Of a DNA stretch of 64,000 nucleotides, positions 1 to 8,844 are shown piece by piece. Source of the DNA: an uncultured Eubacteriales bacterium (GTDB taxonomy: Bacteria; Bacillota; Clostridia; Peptostreptococcales; Anaerovoracaceae); assembly GCA_900542565.1 (NCBI GenBank), contig UQOC01000005.1:5387-69386 (forward strand). Reading direction: 5' to 3'. The notes below the pieces were generated by a model. That model did no database searches. It was not told the origin of the DNA and saw only the letters and a program-made list of their open reading frames with translations. Position 1 is the first letter of the stretch. Each line of letters opens with the position of its first letter. The position numbers and the translations under genes were made by a program.

Positions 1-546
1 GGCATGGATGCTGGCATCCATTTTTATCCTCCCGTTACACATATTATGATATTCCTCAAATGAGCGTTTCATTTCCATCATTGAAGGCAATTTCCATACA
101 TCACTGTCGTCAAAATTAACGATGGCCCTGGAAATATTTGCTTTTACCTTGCTCTCTTTTGCCGCCCTTACCATGTCGTCCATGAAATAATACATTTCGC
201 TTGAGGATACTATCCCGAATCTCAGAGATTCTGCATAAGACAGCATCGTTCCCCAATATACGGCATTGCCGTCAAGCTTATCCTCGAAAGGAAAGATCTT
301 TTTGTTCAGCCAGTCCTGCAAGCTGAGGTTTTCACCGTACCCCCGCATCAGCACCATGGGCGAATGGGCATGGGAATTGTAAAATCCCGGCATCAGCAGT
401 TTTCCTTTTCCGTCGTATTCATATCCGAAATCACCTCTTGGCTTTTCGCTGCCGATATATGCGATCCGCTCTCCTGCCGTGGACACATACATATTTTCCT
501 TTATCTGATAATTTTCATCTAAAACAGCTATGTTTTTAAAAAGCAT
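1..546 (-). CDS. MtaD-like amidohydrolase (5' part, runs off the window)
   Basis: N-terminal 182 residues of a metal-dependent amidohydrolase of the ATZ/TRZ/MtaD group, which deaminates S-adenosylhomocysteine, 5'-methylthioadenosine or related purines. The ATG at 546 is preceded by AAGGTG at good spacing. Visible features are the short N-terminal beta region, the metal-binding stretch MPGFYNSHAH, the family-typical PMVLMRGYGENLSLQDWL, and a DASIHA segment at the window edge, where the family usually has a metal-ligand His. The catalytic C-terminal two thirds lie outside the window, so the substrate cannot be assigned. It diverges from spoVT. Confidence 0.8.
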   Translation of the reverse strand, partial: MLFKNIAVLDENYQIKENMYVSTAGERIAYIGSEKPRGDFGYEYDGKGKLLMPGFYNSHAHSPMVLMRGYGENLSLQDWLNKKIFPFEDKLDGNAVYWGTMLSYAESLRFGIVSSSEMYYFMDDMVRAAKESKVKANISRAIVNFDDSDVWKLPSMMEMKRSFEEYHNMCNGRIKMDASIHA

Positions 547-715
547 GATCTTCACCTTCTGATATAAATTATATTCGATTATTTATTTTATCACATTTTC
601 TCAAGTTTTACCAAAACTTTTAGCTCTGGACCGCCAAATTTAACCCGTATAAAAAAACTTTGGCAGCAGATACTAAAATTGTAAATGAAAATTATCTTTG
701 AAAGGTGAAAAGAAA

Positions 716-1207
716 ATGAAAGCGACAGGAATTGTAAGAAGAATAGACGATCTGGGCCGTGTGGTGGTCCCCAAAGAAATAAGGCGCGTTCTGAGGATCC
801 GTGAAGGTGATCCTCTTGAAATTTATACAGGAAATACAGGCGAAGTGATATTGAAGAAATATTCGCCTATCAATGAGCTCAGCCAGTTTGCAGGCGAATA
901 TGCCGAAACCGCTTCAAAGGTCCTGGGAGGCACTATAATAGTATCCGATACAGATCAGGTCATAGCCGCCTGCGGAGCCAACCGCAAGGAGTACACAGAA
1001 AGGCGCGTAGACTCCGAGCTCGACAAGATAATCCAGAGCAAAAATCGCTACTTAAATGAATCCAAGATCGTTGTTCCCATAATATCCCAAGGAGATCCCA
1101 TAGGATCGATAACCATTTTGCCCAAGTCCGGTGCCGTCCTGGGAGATGCTGAGCTGAAAGTCGCAGAAGTAGGCGCATCTTTCCTCGCACGGCAGATGGA
1201 AAACTGA
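716..1207 (+). CDS. spoVT: Stage V sporulation protein T (AbrB-family regulator)
   Basis: A 163-residue DNA-binding regulator. Residues 1-50 form an AbrB swapped-hairpin domain (MKATGIVRRIDDLGRVVVP, then KEIRRVLRIREGDPLEIY). Residues 55-160 form a GAF-like sensor domain with IIVSDTDQVIAACG and a C-terminal VVPIISQGDPIGSI strand pair. This two-domain layout is that of SpoVT rather than AbrB or Abh. I chose the ATG at 716 because AAAGGTG at 701-707 is 8 nt upstream; a TTG at 698 in the same frame is less likely. In Bacillus SpoVT tunes sigma-G-dependent forespore genes. As in Bacillus it lies beside mfd, but here the two genes converge. Confidence 0.93.
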   Translation: MKATGIVRRIDDLGRVVVPKEIRRVLRIREGDPLEIYTGNTGEVILKKYSPINELSQFAGEYAETASKVLGGTIIVSDTDQVIAACGANRKEYTERRVDSELDKIIQSKNRYLNESKIVVPIISQGDPIGSITILPKSGAVLGDAELKVAEVGASFLARQMEN

Positions 1208-1578
1208 GGGCGGCGTGGCAGATGGCCGGGGGCGTCGATCCTGCCGAGCTCTCTTACGGGAGCCAGAGAGAATCTGACCGTCCGCTGCAGCCTTCCGCCA
1301 GAAAAAAGTTCTCATTTCTGTGAAAAAGCCCCTGCTGAGAACCTGACAGTACATGGGGGTTCTTATTTTTCAATAATAACGGGGCTGTGAGAACCTTTTT
1401 TCACCGGGCTGTTCTCAGCAAGCTCAAAAAGAAGAAAAACGAGAACTTATATTGAGATATTTTTTCAAAAAAAGTTCTCACAAGGGCCTGGATCAGCAAA
1501 AAAGAGAACATTTTTCTGGCGGTACTGTCAGTCAGATAAAAAATAAGGACCGTCGCCAATGGCGATGATCCTTATTTT
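1208..1578. other. Convergent spoVT/mfd intergenic region
   Basis: 371 bp without a convincing gene. The first about 90 bp are GC-rich. Positions 1302-1510 hold an array of GTTCTC/GAGAAC half-sites, and 1538-1580 hold a bidirectional terminator. I see no T-tailed terminator between the spoVT stop and the array, so a spoVT transcript would probably run through the array. Confidence 0.7.
1302..1510. repeat. Array of four phased GTTCTC...GAGAAC inverted pairs
   Basis: Eight hexamers alternate in orientation: GTTCTC 1308, GAGAAC 1337, GTTCTT 1359, GAGAAC 1389, GTTCTC 1411, GAGAAC 1441, GTTCTC 1474, GAGAAC 1504. Distances between successive starts are 29, 22, 30, 22, 30, 33 and 30 bp. Each pair therefore encloses 23-24 bp, and gaps between pairs are close to two or three helical turns. 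The interiors of the pairs are unrelated and often A-rich. Each pair could form a 6-7 bp hairpin in RNA, or the array could be a set of protein half-sites. The function is unknown. Confidence 0.75.
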
Positions 1579-1580
1579 TT
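1538..1580. terminator. Bidirectional terminator between spoVT and mfd
   Basis: The arms AAAAAATAAGGA and TCCTTATTTTTT enclose an inner CGCC/GGCG stem. The symmetrical A and T runs make it work on both strands. Its right arm overlaps the mfd stop codon. Confidence 0.85.
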
Positions 1581-4500
1581 ATACAGCCGCTCCTGTCTTT
1601 CTGTTCTCTGCCAGTATCTCCAGGAACTGCAGTGTCTCTTCGGTATTTTTCCTTGGGTTGACTGTCAGCCTGACGAAAGGTTCCTTGCCGCCATGGATAA
1701 ACAGCTTTGCTCCGTACTTTTCAGTTGCGTTCATCAGGCCGAATCCGCTGAGGCCGTTTTTCTCTGCAAACTTAAATAGTATCTTGTTTTCATGCTGATG
1801 TATCTCTGTTATGGCCAGCAGAGAAGCCAGATACCTGATGTGGGAGATCTTTATCAGATTGATGGTCTCCTGAGGAACATCGCCAAAACGGTCGATAAGC
1901 TCGTCTATCACATCATCTTCGTCATCACGGCTCCTGACGGCGGCGATCTTCTTGTACATCTGCAGTTTGGAAGATTCGTCGGCTATATATGTTTCAGGTA
2001 TATATGCAGATGCCTTGATATCAACGGCAGTCTCATCCTTTTCATCATTGACGATCTGGCCTTCCAGAGCGCGTACAGCTTCATCCACCATTTTGCAGTA
2101 GAGTTCATAGCCTACATTGACCATGTGTCCATGCTGTTCTGTCCCCAGCATATTGCCTGCACCACGGATCTCAAGGTCCCTCATGGCTATCTTGAATCCG
2201 GATCCGAACTCTGTAAACTCTCTGATGGCCCTCAGCCGCTTTTCTGCCTGTTCCCCCAGGACTTTATCTTTCTGGTACATCAGATAAGCATAAGCCTGGC
2301 GATTGGATCTTCCGACCCTGCCCCGGAGCTGATATAGCTGCGAAAGCCCATAACGCTCGGAGTCCATTATTATCATCGTATTGGCATTGGGGATATCTAT
2401 GCCCGACTCAATGATCGTAGTCGATATCAGCACATTGTTCTCGCCGTTTATAAAGCTCATCATGGTATCTTCCAGAAGGGTTTCGTTCATCTGACCGTGG
2501 CCGACCGCTATCCGTGCCTCAGGCACCAGTTCTGAGATCCTGGCTGCGATCTGCTGGATACCGCGTACCCGGTTATATACCACATAGACCTGTCCGCCTC
2601 TGTCCAGCTCCCTCCGTATTATATCCTGTATCAGTTCGTCGTCCTGCTCTATGACATAGGTCTGGACAGGATATCGTTCTTCCGGCGGTTCTTCTATAAC
2701 GCTCATGTCCTTTATCCCTGTCAGGGACATGTTCAGGGTACGAGGTATAGGCGTTGCCGAAAGGGTCAGCACATCAACATTTTTTTTGAGCTGTTTTATC
2801 TTTTCCTTGTGCTCTACACCGAAGCGCTGTTCCTCGTCAACCACCAGAAGCCCCAGGTCCTTAAAGGCTATCTCCCTGGACAGCAGCCTGTGGGTACCGA
2901 TTATAAGGTCTATTGACCCATCCTTCAGCTGGTTTACTATCTCTTTTTTCCTCGCATCACTTCTGAACCTTGAGAGCATTTCCACCTTAAACGGAAAATC
3001 CCCAAACCGCTCTTTTAATGTATAATAATGCTGATTGGCAAGTATGGTAGTAGGCACCAGGATCGCCGCCTGCTTTCCATCTGAAATACACTTGAAAACT
3101 GCTCTTGCAGCGACCTCGGTTTTTCCAAAGCCCACATCGCCGCAAAGGAGCCTATCCATCGGATATGGCTTTTCCATATCCCTTTTGATCTCTTCTGCTG
3201 CCCGAAGCTGATCGGCAGTCTCCTCAAATGGAAAGCTGTCCTCAAATTCTTTCTGCCATATGGTATCCCGGCTGAAGGCATACCCTTTTTCCATCTTACG
3301 CTTGGCATAAAGATCTATCAGATCTTTGGCAAAAACAGCCACGGCAGCTTTGGCTTTAGCCTTGGTGGCTTTCCACTCGCCGCCGGACAGTTTATTGATC
3401 TTAGGGGCTTTCCCGTCCCCGCCTATATATTTCTGTACCAGGTCCATCTGCTCAACAGGTACATAGAGCAGATCATCTCCGGCATATTTTATCTTGATAT
3501 AATCTTTCGTTTCGCCCTGGACTTTGAGCTGCTGTATGCCGATGAACTTTCCTATGCCGTGGTTTTCATGGACCACATAGTCGCCGGTGCGCAGATCTGT
3601 AAAAGATCGTATCTTCTGTCCCTGTTCCCTGAAGCCTTTTCTGTGCTTTGGCTTGCGGCTGTACTTGAAGATATCGTTTTCGGCAATAAGACAGCGTTTT
3701 TCATCCGGGAAATCCATACCGCTGCTGAGAGTGCCCCGGACAAACTTTATCTTTTCTTCAAATCCCTGCCGTGAGGCAAAATCTCTGATGTTTTCAAGCC
3801 GTTCCTCTGTGGAAAGGGCGATCGTTATCTCATATCCTTTTTTCACATAGGATCTTATTTCTGAAGCCAGCAGGGTCATGTTCCCGCTGAAGTTTATCAT
3901 CTGGCGGCTGTGGATATTGTGGATCTCGTCAAATGTATCTATGCCTTTTATGCGCTTGGCAAAAGGCGTGAAGATCACTGTATCCCTCCGTGAAAGCACA
4001 TCTCTCAGATCGTCAAAGCCGCTGATGACAGCAGAATCCTTGGGAACTGCCTCGCCCCGCTCAAGGAGTATCTTGAAATCCTCCCTCATTTCTGTCTCGC
4101 GCAGGTCCAGGTTCTCAAATATCCTTTCCGGATCGTCAAGCATAATGCAGCCGCATGTCATATAATCCCAGATGTGTTCCGGTTTTTCGTAAAAGTAATG
4201 TATATAATTTTCCAGGAACTGAGCATTGGTGCCGTTTTCTATATGATCGCAAATGCGCTCCTCAAGCCCCCTGATCCTTGAGGCAGCTTCTCTGTTGGTT
4301 TTTTCAAGCTTTGCAGACTGCCTGCCGTATTCCTTTCTGATCTCCTTTTCGGCCGCCTCCATGGCTGCGGCTGAAGCGCAGATCTGTCTGGCCGGATAAA
4401 TGAAGATATCATCTTCCGCAGATATTGAACGCTGGCTGTCTTTATCAAAACTCCTGATGGAATCTATCTCTGTGCCAAAAAATTCTATACGGCATGGGTT

Positions 4501-4986
4501 TTCCATATCAGGCGTAAAGATATCCAGTATACCGCCCCGTGCTGCAAACTGGCCCGGCCCTTCTACCATTCCCGCATATTCATAACCCATCCGGGTAAGC
4601 CTTCCCCTCAGTTCTTCAGGATCCATTTCATCGCCTTGGGATATCCGGATGATATCATCCCGCAGGACAGAAGCCGGCATCATCTTTTTTACGGCAGCAA
4701 AACAAGGCGCTATGACGATCACAGGGGCTCCTGTGACCAGCGCCTTTACAGCCTTCATCCTCCTTATGAGTCTGTCCTGGTCTTTGGCATCGTATTTCAG
4801 AAAAAGCTGTTCCTCTTCGGGCAGCGCCATGATCTGTCTGTCACTGATAAAAAAAGAAAGGTCTGCTGCCAGCCGCCTGGCCCTTTCCGGGCCTGCCGTG
4901 ATTATCAGGCATTGACTTTTCTCTTTTAACATATTGGCTGCCACAGGAGCAACTCTGCTTTCGGACACGCCCGAAATGTTAATCAT
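1579..4986 (-). CDS. mfd: Transcription-repair coupling factor Mfd
   Basis: A full-length 1135-residue superfamily 2 translocase that removes RNA polymerase stalled at DNA lesions and recruits UvrA. The UvrB-like N-terminal module is followed by the RNA-polymerase-interacting CarD-like domain (VVHENHGIGKFIGIQQL). The RecG-like motor has Walker A GDVGFGKTE and DEEQ box VVDEEQRFGVEHKEK, followed by motif III SATPIPRTL. The C-terminal TRCF domain is present. The ATG at 4986 overlaps the end of pth by 8 bp and follows AGGAGAG, so the genes are likely cotranscribed as prs-pth-mfd. Length and motifs are ordinary. Confidence 0.97.
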   Translation of the reverse strand: MINISGVSESRVAPVAANMLKEKSQCLIITAGPERARRLAADLSFFISDRQIMALPEEEQLFLKYDAKDQDRLIRRMKAVKALVTGAPVIVIAPCFAAVKKMMPASVLRDDIIRISQGDEMDPEELRGRLTRMGYEYAGMVEGPGQFAARGGILDIFTPDMENPCRIEFFGTEIDSIRSFDKDSQRSISAEDDIFIYPARQICASAAAMEAAEKEIRKEYGRQSAKLEKTNREAASRIRGLEERICDHIENGTNAQFLENYIHYFYEKPEHIWDYMTCGCIMLDDPERIFENLDLRETEMREDFKILLERGEAVPKDSAVISGFDDLRDVLSRRDTVIFTPFAKRIKGIDTFDEIHNIHSRQMINFSGNMTLLASEIRSYVKKGYEITIALSTEERLENIRDFASRQGFEEKIKFVRGTLSSGMDFPDEKRCLIAENDIFKYSRKPKHRKGFREQGQKIRSFTDLRTGDYVVHENHGIGKFIGIQQLKVQGETKDYIKIKYAGDDLLYVPVEQMDLVQKYIGGDGKAPKINKLSGGEWKATKAKAKAAVAVFAKDLIDLYAKRKMEKGYAFSRDTIWQKEFEDSFPFEETADQLRAAEEIKRDMEKPYPMDRLLCGDVGFGKTEVAARAVFKCISDGKQAAILVPTTILANQHYYTLKERFGDFPFKVEMLSRFRSDARKKEIVNQLKDGSIDLIIGTHRLLSREIAFKDLGLLVVDEEQRFGVEHKEKIKQLKKNVDVLTLSATPIPRTLNMSLTGIKDMSVIEEPPEERYPVQTYVIEQDDELIQDIIRRELDRGGQVYVVYNRVRGIQQIAARISELVPEARIAVGHGQMNETLLEDTMMSFINGENNVLISTTIIESGIDIPNANTMIIMDSERYGLSQLYQLRGRVGRSNRQAYAYLMYQKDKVLGEQAEKRLRAIREFTEFGSGFKIAMRDLEIRGAGNMLGTEQHGHMVNVGYELYCKMVDEAVRALEGQIVNDEKDETAVDIKASAYIPETYIADESSKLQMYKKIAAVRSRDDEDDVIDELIDRFGDVPQETINLIKISHIRYLASLLAITEIHQHENKILFKFAEKNGLSGFGLMNATEKYGAKLFIHGGKEPFVRLTVNPRKNTEETLQFLEILAENRKTGAAV

Positions 4987-5611
4987 TCTTTTTCTCTCCT
5001 GCTGCGTCTTGCTTCTCTTCTCCCGAAGCGCCCGGTCTATGGGCTTTCTTTGGCCTTATATTATATTCGTTCATGGCTTTTTCTATGCCTTTTTCCACTA
5101 TACAGGCCGCCGCATCTGCCGCTCTTGTAAGGGAATCTTCGAGAAGTTCTTTTTCTCCTTTGGTCACTCCACCGATGACATATGATATCAGGTCATCCTT
5201 TTTTCCTGACCCTATTCCGACCCTTATCCTCGGAAAATCTTCGCTCTGGATCTGGTACAGTATATTCCTCATTCCATTATGGGTACCGGCGCTGCCTTTT
5301 TTCCTGATCCTGATGGATCCTGTAGGGATATCTATGTCATCATAGATCACAATAAGGTTTTCAGGCGACTCTTTGTAATAATCAAGCGCCATCCTGACAG
5401 ATTCGCCGCTCAGGTTCATATATGTCTGAGGCTTTATCAATAAGACCTTTTGACCGGCGATCCTACCCTCGCCGGTCAAAGCCTTAAACCTTAGTTTATT
5501 AACTTTTATGCCGAATTTTTCCGCCAGCAGGTCAATGGCTGTAAAACCCATGTTGTGGCGTGTATTCTCATATTTTTTCCCTGGATTTCCCAGGCCTGCT
5601 ATTATATACAT
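4979..5611 (-). CDS. pth: Peptidyl-tRNA hydrolase
   Basis: A 210-residue enzyme that recycles peptidyl-tRNAs dropped from the ribosome. It begins MYIIAGLGNPGKKYENTRHN, with the family's catalytic His in NTRHN and the conserved YDDIDIPTGSIRIRKKGSAGTHNGM region. The last about 20 residues (GASGEEKQDAAGEKKND) are a charged, probably disordered tail beyond the usual length. The ATG is only 2 nt after the prs stop and has no strong ribosome binding site, which points to translational coupling. Confidence 0.96.
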   Translation of the reverse strand: MYIIAGLGNPGKKYENTRHNMGFTAIDLLAEKFGIKVNKLRFKALTGEGRIAGQKVLLIKPQTYMNLSGESVRMALDYYKESPENLIVIYDDIDIPTGSIRIRKKGSAGTHNGMRNILYQIQSEDFPRIRVGIGSGKKDDLISYVIGGVTKGEKELLEDSLTRAADAAACIVEKGIEKAMNEYNIRPKKAHRPGASGEEKQDAAGEKKND

Positions 5612-5613
5612 GA

Positions 5614-6564
5614 TCAGTCAAACAATACACTTATGGAACCGTTGGTAAATACCCTTGTCATGGCTTCTGCAAAAAGCGGAGCAGCAGAAAGGGTGGTCAT
5701 CTTGAGAAGGCGTTTTTCTTCCGGAAGCGGAACTGTGTTGAGCAGGATAAGCTCTTCAATGGCAGACGCCTCTATCCTCTCAACCGCAGGTCCGGAAAGT
5801 ATCGGATGAGTGGCTGCAGCCCTTACAGACTTGGCGCCCAGTTCCTTTATGGCGTTGGCCGCATTGCATATGGTGCCCGCCGTGTCGATCATATCGTCAA
5901 CTATGATGCAGTTCTTGTTTTCAATGTTGCCGATAATGTTCATTATCTCGCTCTTGTTGGGCTCAGGTCTCCTCTTGTCTATTATGGCGATAGGACAGTT
6001 GAGATACTGGGCCATGTTCCTTGCTCTTGTAACGCTTCCATGGTCCGGAGAAACAACCACCGGGTCCTCCAGATGCATATCCTGGAAATACTTGGCGAGG
6101 ATAGGCATGCCCAGAAGATGGTCAACCGGTATATCAAAGTATCCCTGTATCTGATTGGCATGAAGATCCATGGTCAGGACCCTGTCAGCTCCGGCAGCAA
6201 CTATAAGATTGGCTACAAGCTTGGCTGTGATAGGATCTCTTGCCTTTGCCTTCCTGTCCTGACGGGCATATCCATAGTATGGGATTATGGCATTGATCCT
6301 TCCTGCCGATGCTCTTTTCATGGCATCGATCATTATGAGCAGTTCCATAAGGTTGTCGTTCACAGGATTGGATGTGGCCTGAACTATGTAGATATCGAGA
6401 CCTCTGACAGATTCCCATATGTTCACCGATATCTCTCCGTCGCTGAACTTGGTCACCGTAGCCTTTCCCAGAGGCTTTCCCATGATCTCCGCTATCTCCT
6501 CGGCAAATGCCGGATTGGAGTTTCCAGTGAAAATCTTATAGTCCGAAAAATTACCGTTTTTCAA
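5614..6564 (-). CDS. prs: Ribose-phosphate pyrophosphokinase
   Basis: A 316-residue enzyme making PRPP from ribose 5-phosphate and ATP, the precursor for nucleotides, His and Trp. It contains the flexible-loop region [20 protein letters not shown], the metal-binding [18 protein letters not shown], and the PRPP-binding loop [13 protein letters not shown] near residue 220. The start is a TTG preceded by GAGGT at 7 nt. The neighbours glmU' and pth match the Bacillus gcaD-prs-pth order. PRPP is also the ligand of PurR, encoded nearby at 8845. Confidence 0.97.
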   Translation of the reverse strand: MKNGNFSDYKIFTGNSNPAFAEEIAEIMGKPLGKATVTKFSDGEISVNIWESVRGLDIYIVQATSNPVNDNLMELLIMIDAMKRASAGRINAIIPYYGYARQDRKAKARDPITAKLVANLIVAAGADRVLTMDLHANQIQGYFDIPVDHLLGMPILAKYFQDMHLEDPVVVSPDHGSVTRARNMAQYLNCPIAIIDKRRPEPNKSEIMNIIGNIENKNCIIVDDMIDTAGTICNAANAIKELGAKSVRAAATHPILSGPAVERIEASAIEELILLNTVPLPEEKRLLKMTTLSAAPLFAEAMTRVFTNGSISVLFD

Positions 6565-6607
6565 TTTGTGTACCTCGCCTTCTTTTTTCTTTTGATTCCC
6601 GCTGTGA

Positions 6608-7306
6608 TCATTTTTTCTTTTTCAAAATACCCTTTTTGGATACCCAGCCAGTTTTTTCTGTACCTCTGGCCCTGGCAATGTAAAGAGAATCCTCCTCCAC
6701 ATCTTCAGTAACCGTGCTGCCTGCGGCTATATAAGCTCCCCTGCCTATCCTGACCGGCGAGACAAGATTGCTGTTGCATCCTATAAAAGCATTATCCTCC
6801 ACTACAGAGCGGTATTTTTTCGTTCCGTCATAGTTGACGAATACCACGCCGCAGCCAAGGTTTACATTTGCTCCCACATCCGAATCACCTATATATGTCA
6901 GATGTGAAGCCTTTGCACCGTCTCCCATGGAAGAATTCTTTACTTCCACAAAGTCGCCTACCTTACATTCCCTGCCTATGTGGCTGTTTGGCCTCAGATA
7001 GGCAAACGGGCCGACTTTTGTACCATCGCCTACGGAGCTTTCGGTTATCTGGGAGCTTTTTATCTCTACACCGTCTCCTATGACAGAATCGCTGATATAA
7101 GAGTTCTGGCCTATGAAACAGTTTTTCCCTATCTTTGTATTTCCAGAAATGGTCACACAGGGACCGATGACAGTCCCCTCGCCTATTGTCACCGTCTCAT
7201 CGATATATGCGGTGTATTCATCCACAAATCTTACTCCGCCGTCTGCATACCTCTGTATCAGGGCTAAACGGGCAGATCGTTTTTCTTCCATTTTATTGAG
7301 ATCCAT
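6608..7306 (-). CDS. Stand-alone GlmU-type left-handed beta-helix acetyltransferase
   Basis: 232 residues corresponding only to the linker helix and C-terminal half of GlmU, the glucosamine-1-phosphate N-acetyltransferase of UDP-GlcNAc synthesis. Hexapeptide repeats ([39 protein letters not shown]) lead into family-typical [49 protein letters not shown] and [12 protein letters not shown]. The N-terminal uridyltransferase domain of about 225 residues is absent. Upstream is AGGAGG and then the murC stop only 15 bp away, so there is no room for it. The gene looks intact rather than decayed. A separate uridyltransferase elsewhere in the genome is expected. Confidence 0.85.
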   Translation of the reverse strand: MDLNKMEEKRSARLALIQRYADGGVRFVDEYTAYIDETVTIGEGTVIGPCVTISGNTKIGKNCFIGQNSYISDSVIGDGVEIKSSQITESSVGDGTKVGPFAYLRPNSHIGRECKVGDFVEVKNSSMGDGAKASHLTYIGDSDVGANVNLGCGVVFVNYDGTKKYRSVVEDNAFIGCNSNLVSPVRIGRGAYIAAGSTVTEDVEEDSLYIARARGTEKTGWVSKKGILKKKK

Positions 7307-7321
7307 GCCAGCCTCCTGCTC

Positions 7322-8698
7322 TTATTTTTCGAGGATGAGTTCCCCTACTTTATAGATATCACCTGCTCCCATGGTCAGCACCAGATCTCCCGGATCCGCA
7401 TTTTCGCTGACATAATCAGCTATGGCATCAAAGCTTTCCATGAACATGACATCTTTATCCGGATGAGTTTCTTTTATTTTTTCAGCGAGCTGCACAGAAG
7501 ATATTTTATAAATATTTTTCTCCCTCGCTGCATATATTTCTGAAAGGATCAGCTTATCGGCCTTTTCAAAGGCATCGGCAAACTGATCGAACAGGGCTAT
7601 GGTCCTGGTGTATGTGTGTGGCTGGAAAATGCACCACAGCTTATTGTGTGGAATATTCTGGCAAGCCGAAAGGGTAGCCTTTATCTCCGTCGGATGATGG
7701 GCATAATCGTCAACGATCTTTACTCCCGTCCCGGTAACGCCTACTATATCAAAGCGTCTTTGAGTCCCTGTATATTTTTTCAGGGTGGAAGATATCACAT
7801 CGGTATTTATGCCAAGGCTGTGACAGCATGCAAAAGCTGCCAGCGCATTTAGGATATTGTGCTCTCCCGGCACCGAAAGCTGAATCCTGTCCAGGAGTTT
7901 TCCCTCTTTATAGACATCAAATGCAGGCATTCCGTTTTCGTTAAAAGTAACATCAGCGGCATAATATGTGCAGTTTTCATTTAAGCCAAAGGTGACCACA
8001 TTCTTCCTGTTTTTTATTACACGGTTGACGAACGGATTTGCCTCATAGGCAACGATAAGGCCATCATCCGGAACAAGTTTTGAAAACCTGTCGAAAGAAT
8101 TGACTATGTGGTCTATGTCCTTAAAGTAATCCAGGTGGTCCGAATCGATGTTGAGTATTATCTCGATCTTGGGCCTGAGACTCAGGAAGCTGTCCATATA
8201 TTCACAGGCTTCCGTCACGAAAAACTTTCCGTGTCCAACCCTGACATTGCCCCCGATCTCTGCCAGATTGCCGCCCACAAGTATCGTGGGATCTGTCTTG
8301 GCATTGTCTAAAATCAAAGAAACCATAGAGGTGGTGGTGGTCTTTCCGTGGGTGCCGGAGATGGCTATGCTGTTGTCATACTCGTTCATGAGTATGCCAA
8401 GCATCTGGGCCCTTGTTATGGCAGGTATTCCTTTTCTGGCCGCTTCTGCCAGTTCAGGATTGTCTTTTCCCACGGCGGATGAATAAACTATCAGATCCGT
8501 ATTTTCCACATTTTCAGCTCTATGGCCTATGAATATCCTCGCGCCTTTGGCTGCGAGATTTGAAGTTATGTCCGACTCTTTCATGTCTGAGCCGGTCACA
8601 TTGTACCCTCTTACAAGTAAAATATCTGCAATGGCCGAAAGCCCTATGCCTCCTATGCCTATGCAGTGTATGTTCTTATATTGCGAAATATCGATCAT
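7322..8698 (-). CDS. murC: UDP-N-acetylmuramate--L-alanine ligase
   Basis: A 458-residue Mur ligase adding L-Ala to UDP-MurNAc in the cytoplasm. The N-terminal Rossmann segment is HCIGIGGIGLSAIA, the ATP-binding P-loop ISGTHGKTTTTS lies at about 113-124, and the C-terminal ligase domain has DDYAHHPTEIKATL. GGAGG lies 9 nt before the ATG. The downstream GlmU-like gene makes its precursor pathway a neighbour, so the pair is an envelope-precursor unit. The divergent purR shares the 146-bp upstream region. Confidence 0.97.
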   Translation of the reverse strand: MIDISQYKNIHCIGIGGIGLSAIADILLVRGYNVTGSDMKESDITSNLAAKGARIFIGHRAENVENTDLIVYSSAVGKDNPELAEAARKGIPAITRAQMLGILMNEYDNSIAISGTHGKTTTTSMVSLILDNAKTDPTILVGGNLAEIGGNVRVGHGKFFVTEACEYMDSFLSLRPKIEIILNIDSDHLDYFKDIDHIVNSFDRFSKLVPDDGLIVAYEANPFVNRVIKNRKNVVTFGLNENCTYYAADVTFNENGMPAFDVYKEGKLLDRIQLSVPGEHNILNALAAFACCHSLGINTDVISSTLKKYTGTQRRFDIVGVTGTGVKIVDDYAHHPTEIKATLSACQNIPHNKLWCIFQPHTYTRTIALFDQFADAFEKADKLILSEIYAAREKNIYKISSVQLAEKIKETHPDKDVMFMESFDAIADYVSENADPGDLVLTMGAGDIYKVGELILEK

Positions 8699-8739
8699 GC
8701 TGTATTGGCCTCCGTTTGTTAGAGCACATGCTCTGTTTC

Positions 8740-8745
8740 ATTATA
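8740..8745 (-). promoter_or_regulatory. -10 element of the murC promoter
   Basis: A perfect TATAAT on the minus strand, 42 bp upstream of the murC start. No good -35 is visible. An inverted repeat AGAGCA-N2-TGCTCT at 8721-8734 lies just downstream and would be at the start of the transcript. Confidence 0.5.
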
Positions 8746-8774
8746 TCATACTTCATGAGAAAATGTTTATTTAT

Positions 8775-8803
8775 TTGACAAAAATATAAAAAAGAAATAA
8801 TAT
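8775..8803 (+). promoter_or_regulatory. purR promoter
   Basis: TTGACA (8775-8780), 17 bp, TAATAT (8798-8803). It is followed 26 bp later by AAAGGAG and the purR ATG. I did not see a PurR box matching the Bacillus consensus next to it. Confidence 0.8.
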
Positions 8804-8844
8804 TATTTTGTGATCTAGTTATATGTATCTAAAAGGAGATCTCC

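Noticed and set aside
1302..1510. CRISPR array or LexA operator cluster
   Set aside because: Half-sites are only 6 bp and alternate in orientation, with unequal interiors and no cas genes; the LexA dyad needs a much shorter gap between half-sites.
5806..6711. 301-codon plus-strand open frame
   Set aside because: Antisense to prs and the GlmU-like gene; both have full family motifs on the minus strand.
6608..7306. Serine acetyltransferase or other hexapeptide transferase instead of GlmU
   Set aside because: The order of motifs ([37 protein letters not shown]) is specific to the GlmU C-terminal domain, and the gene sits in the glmU position.
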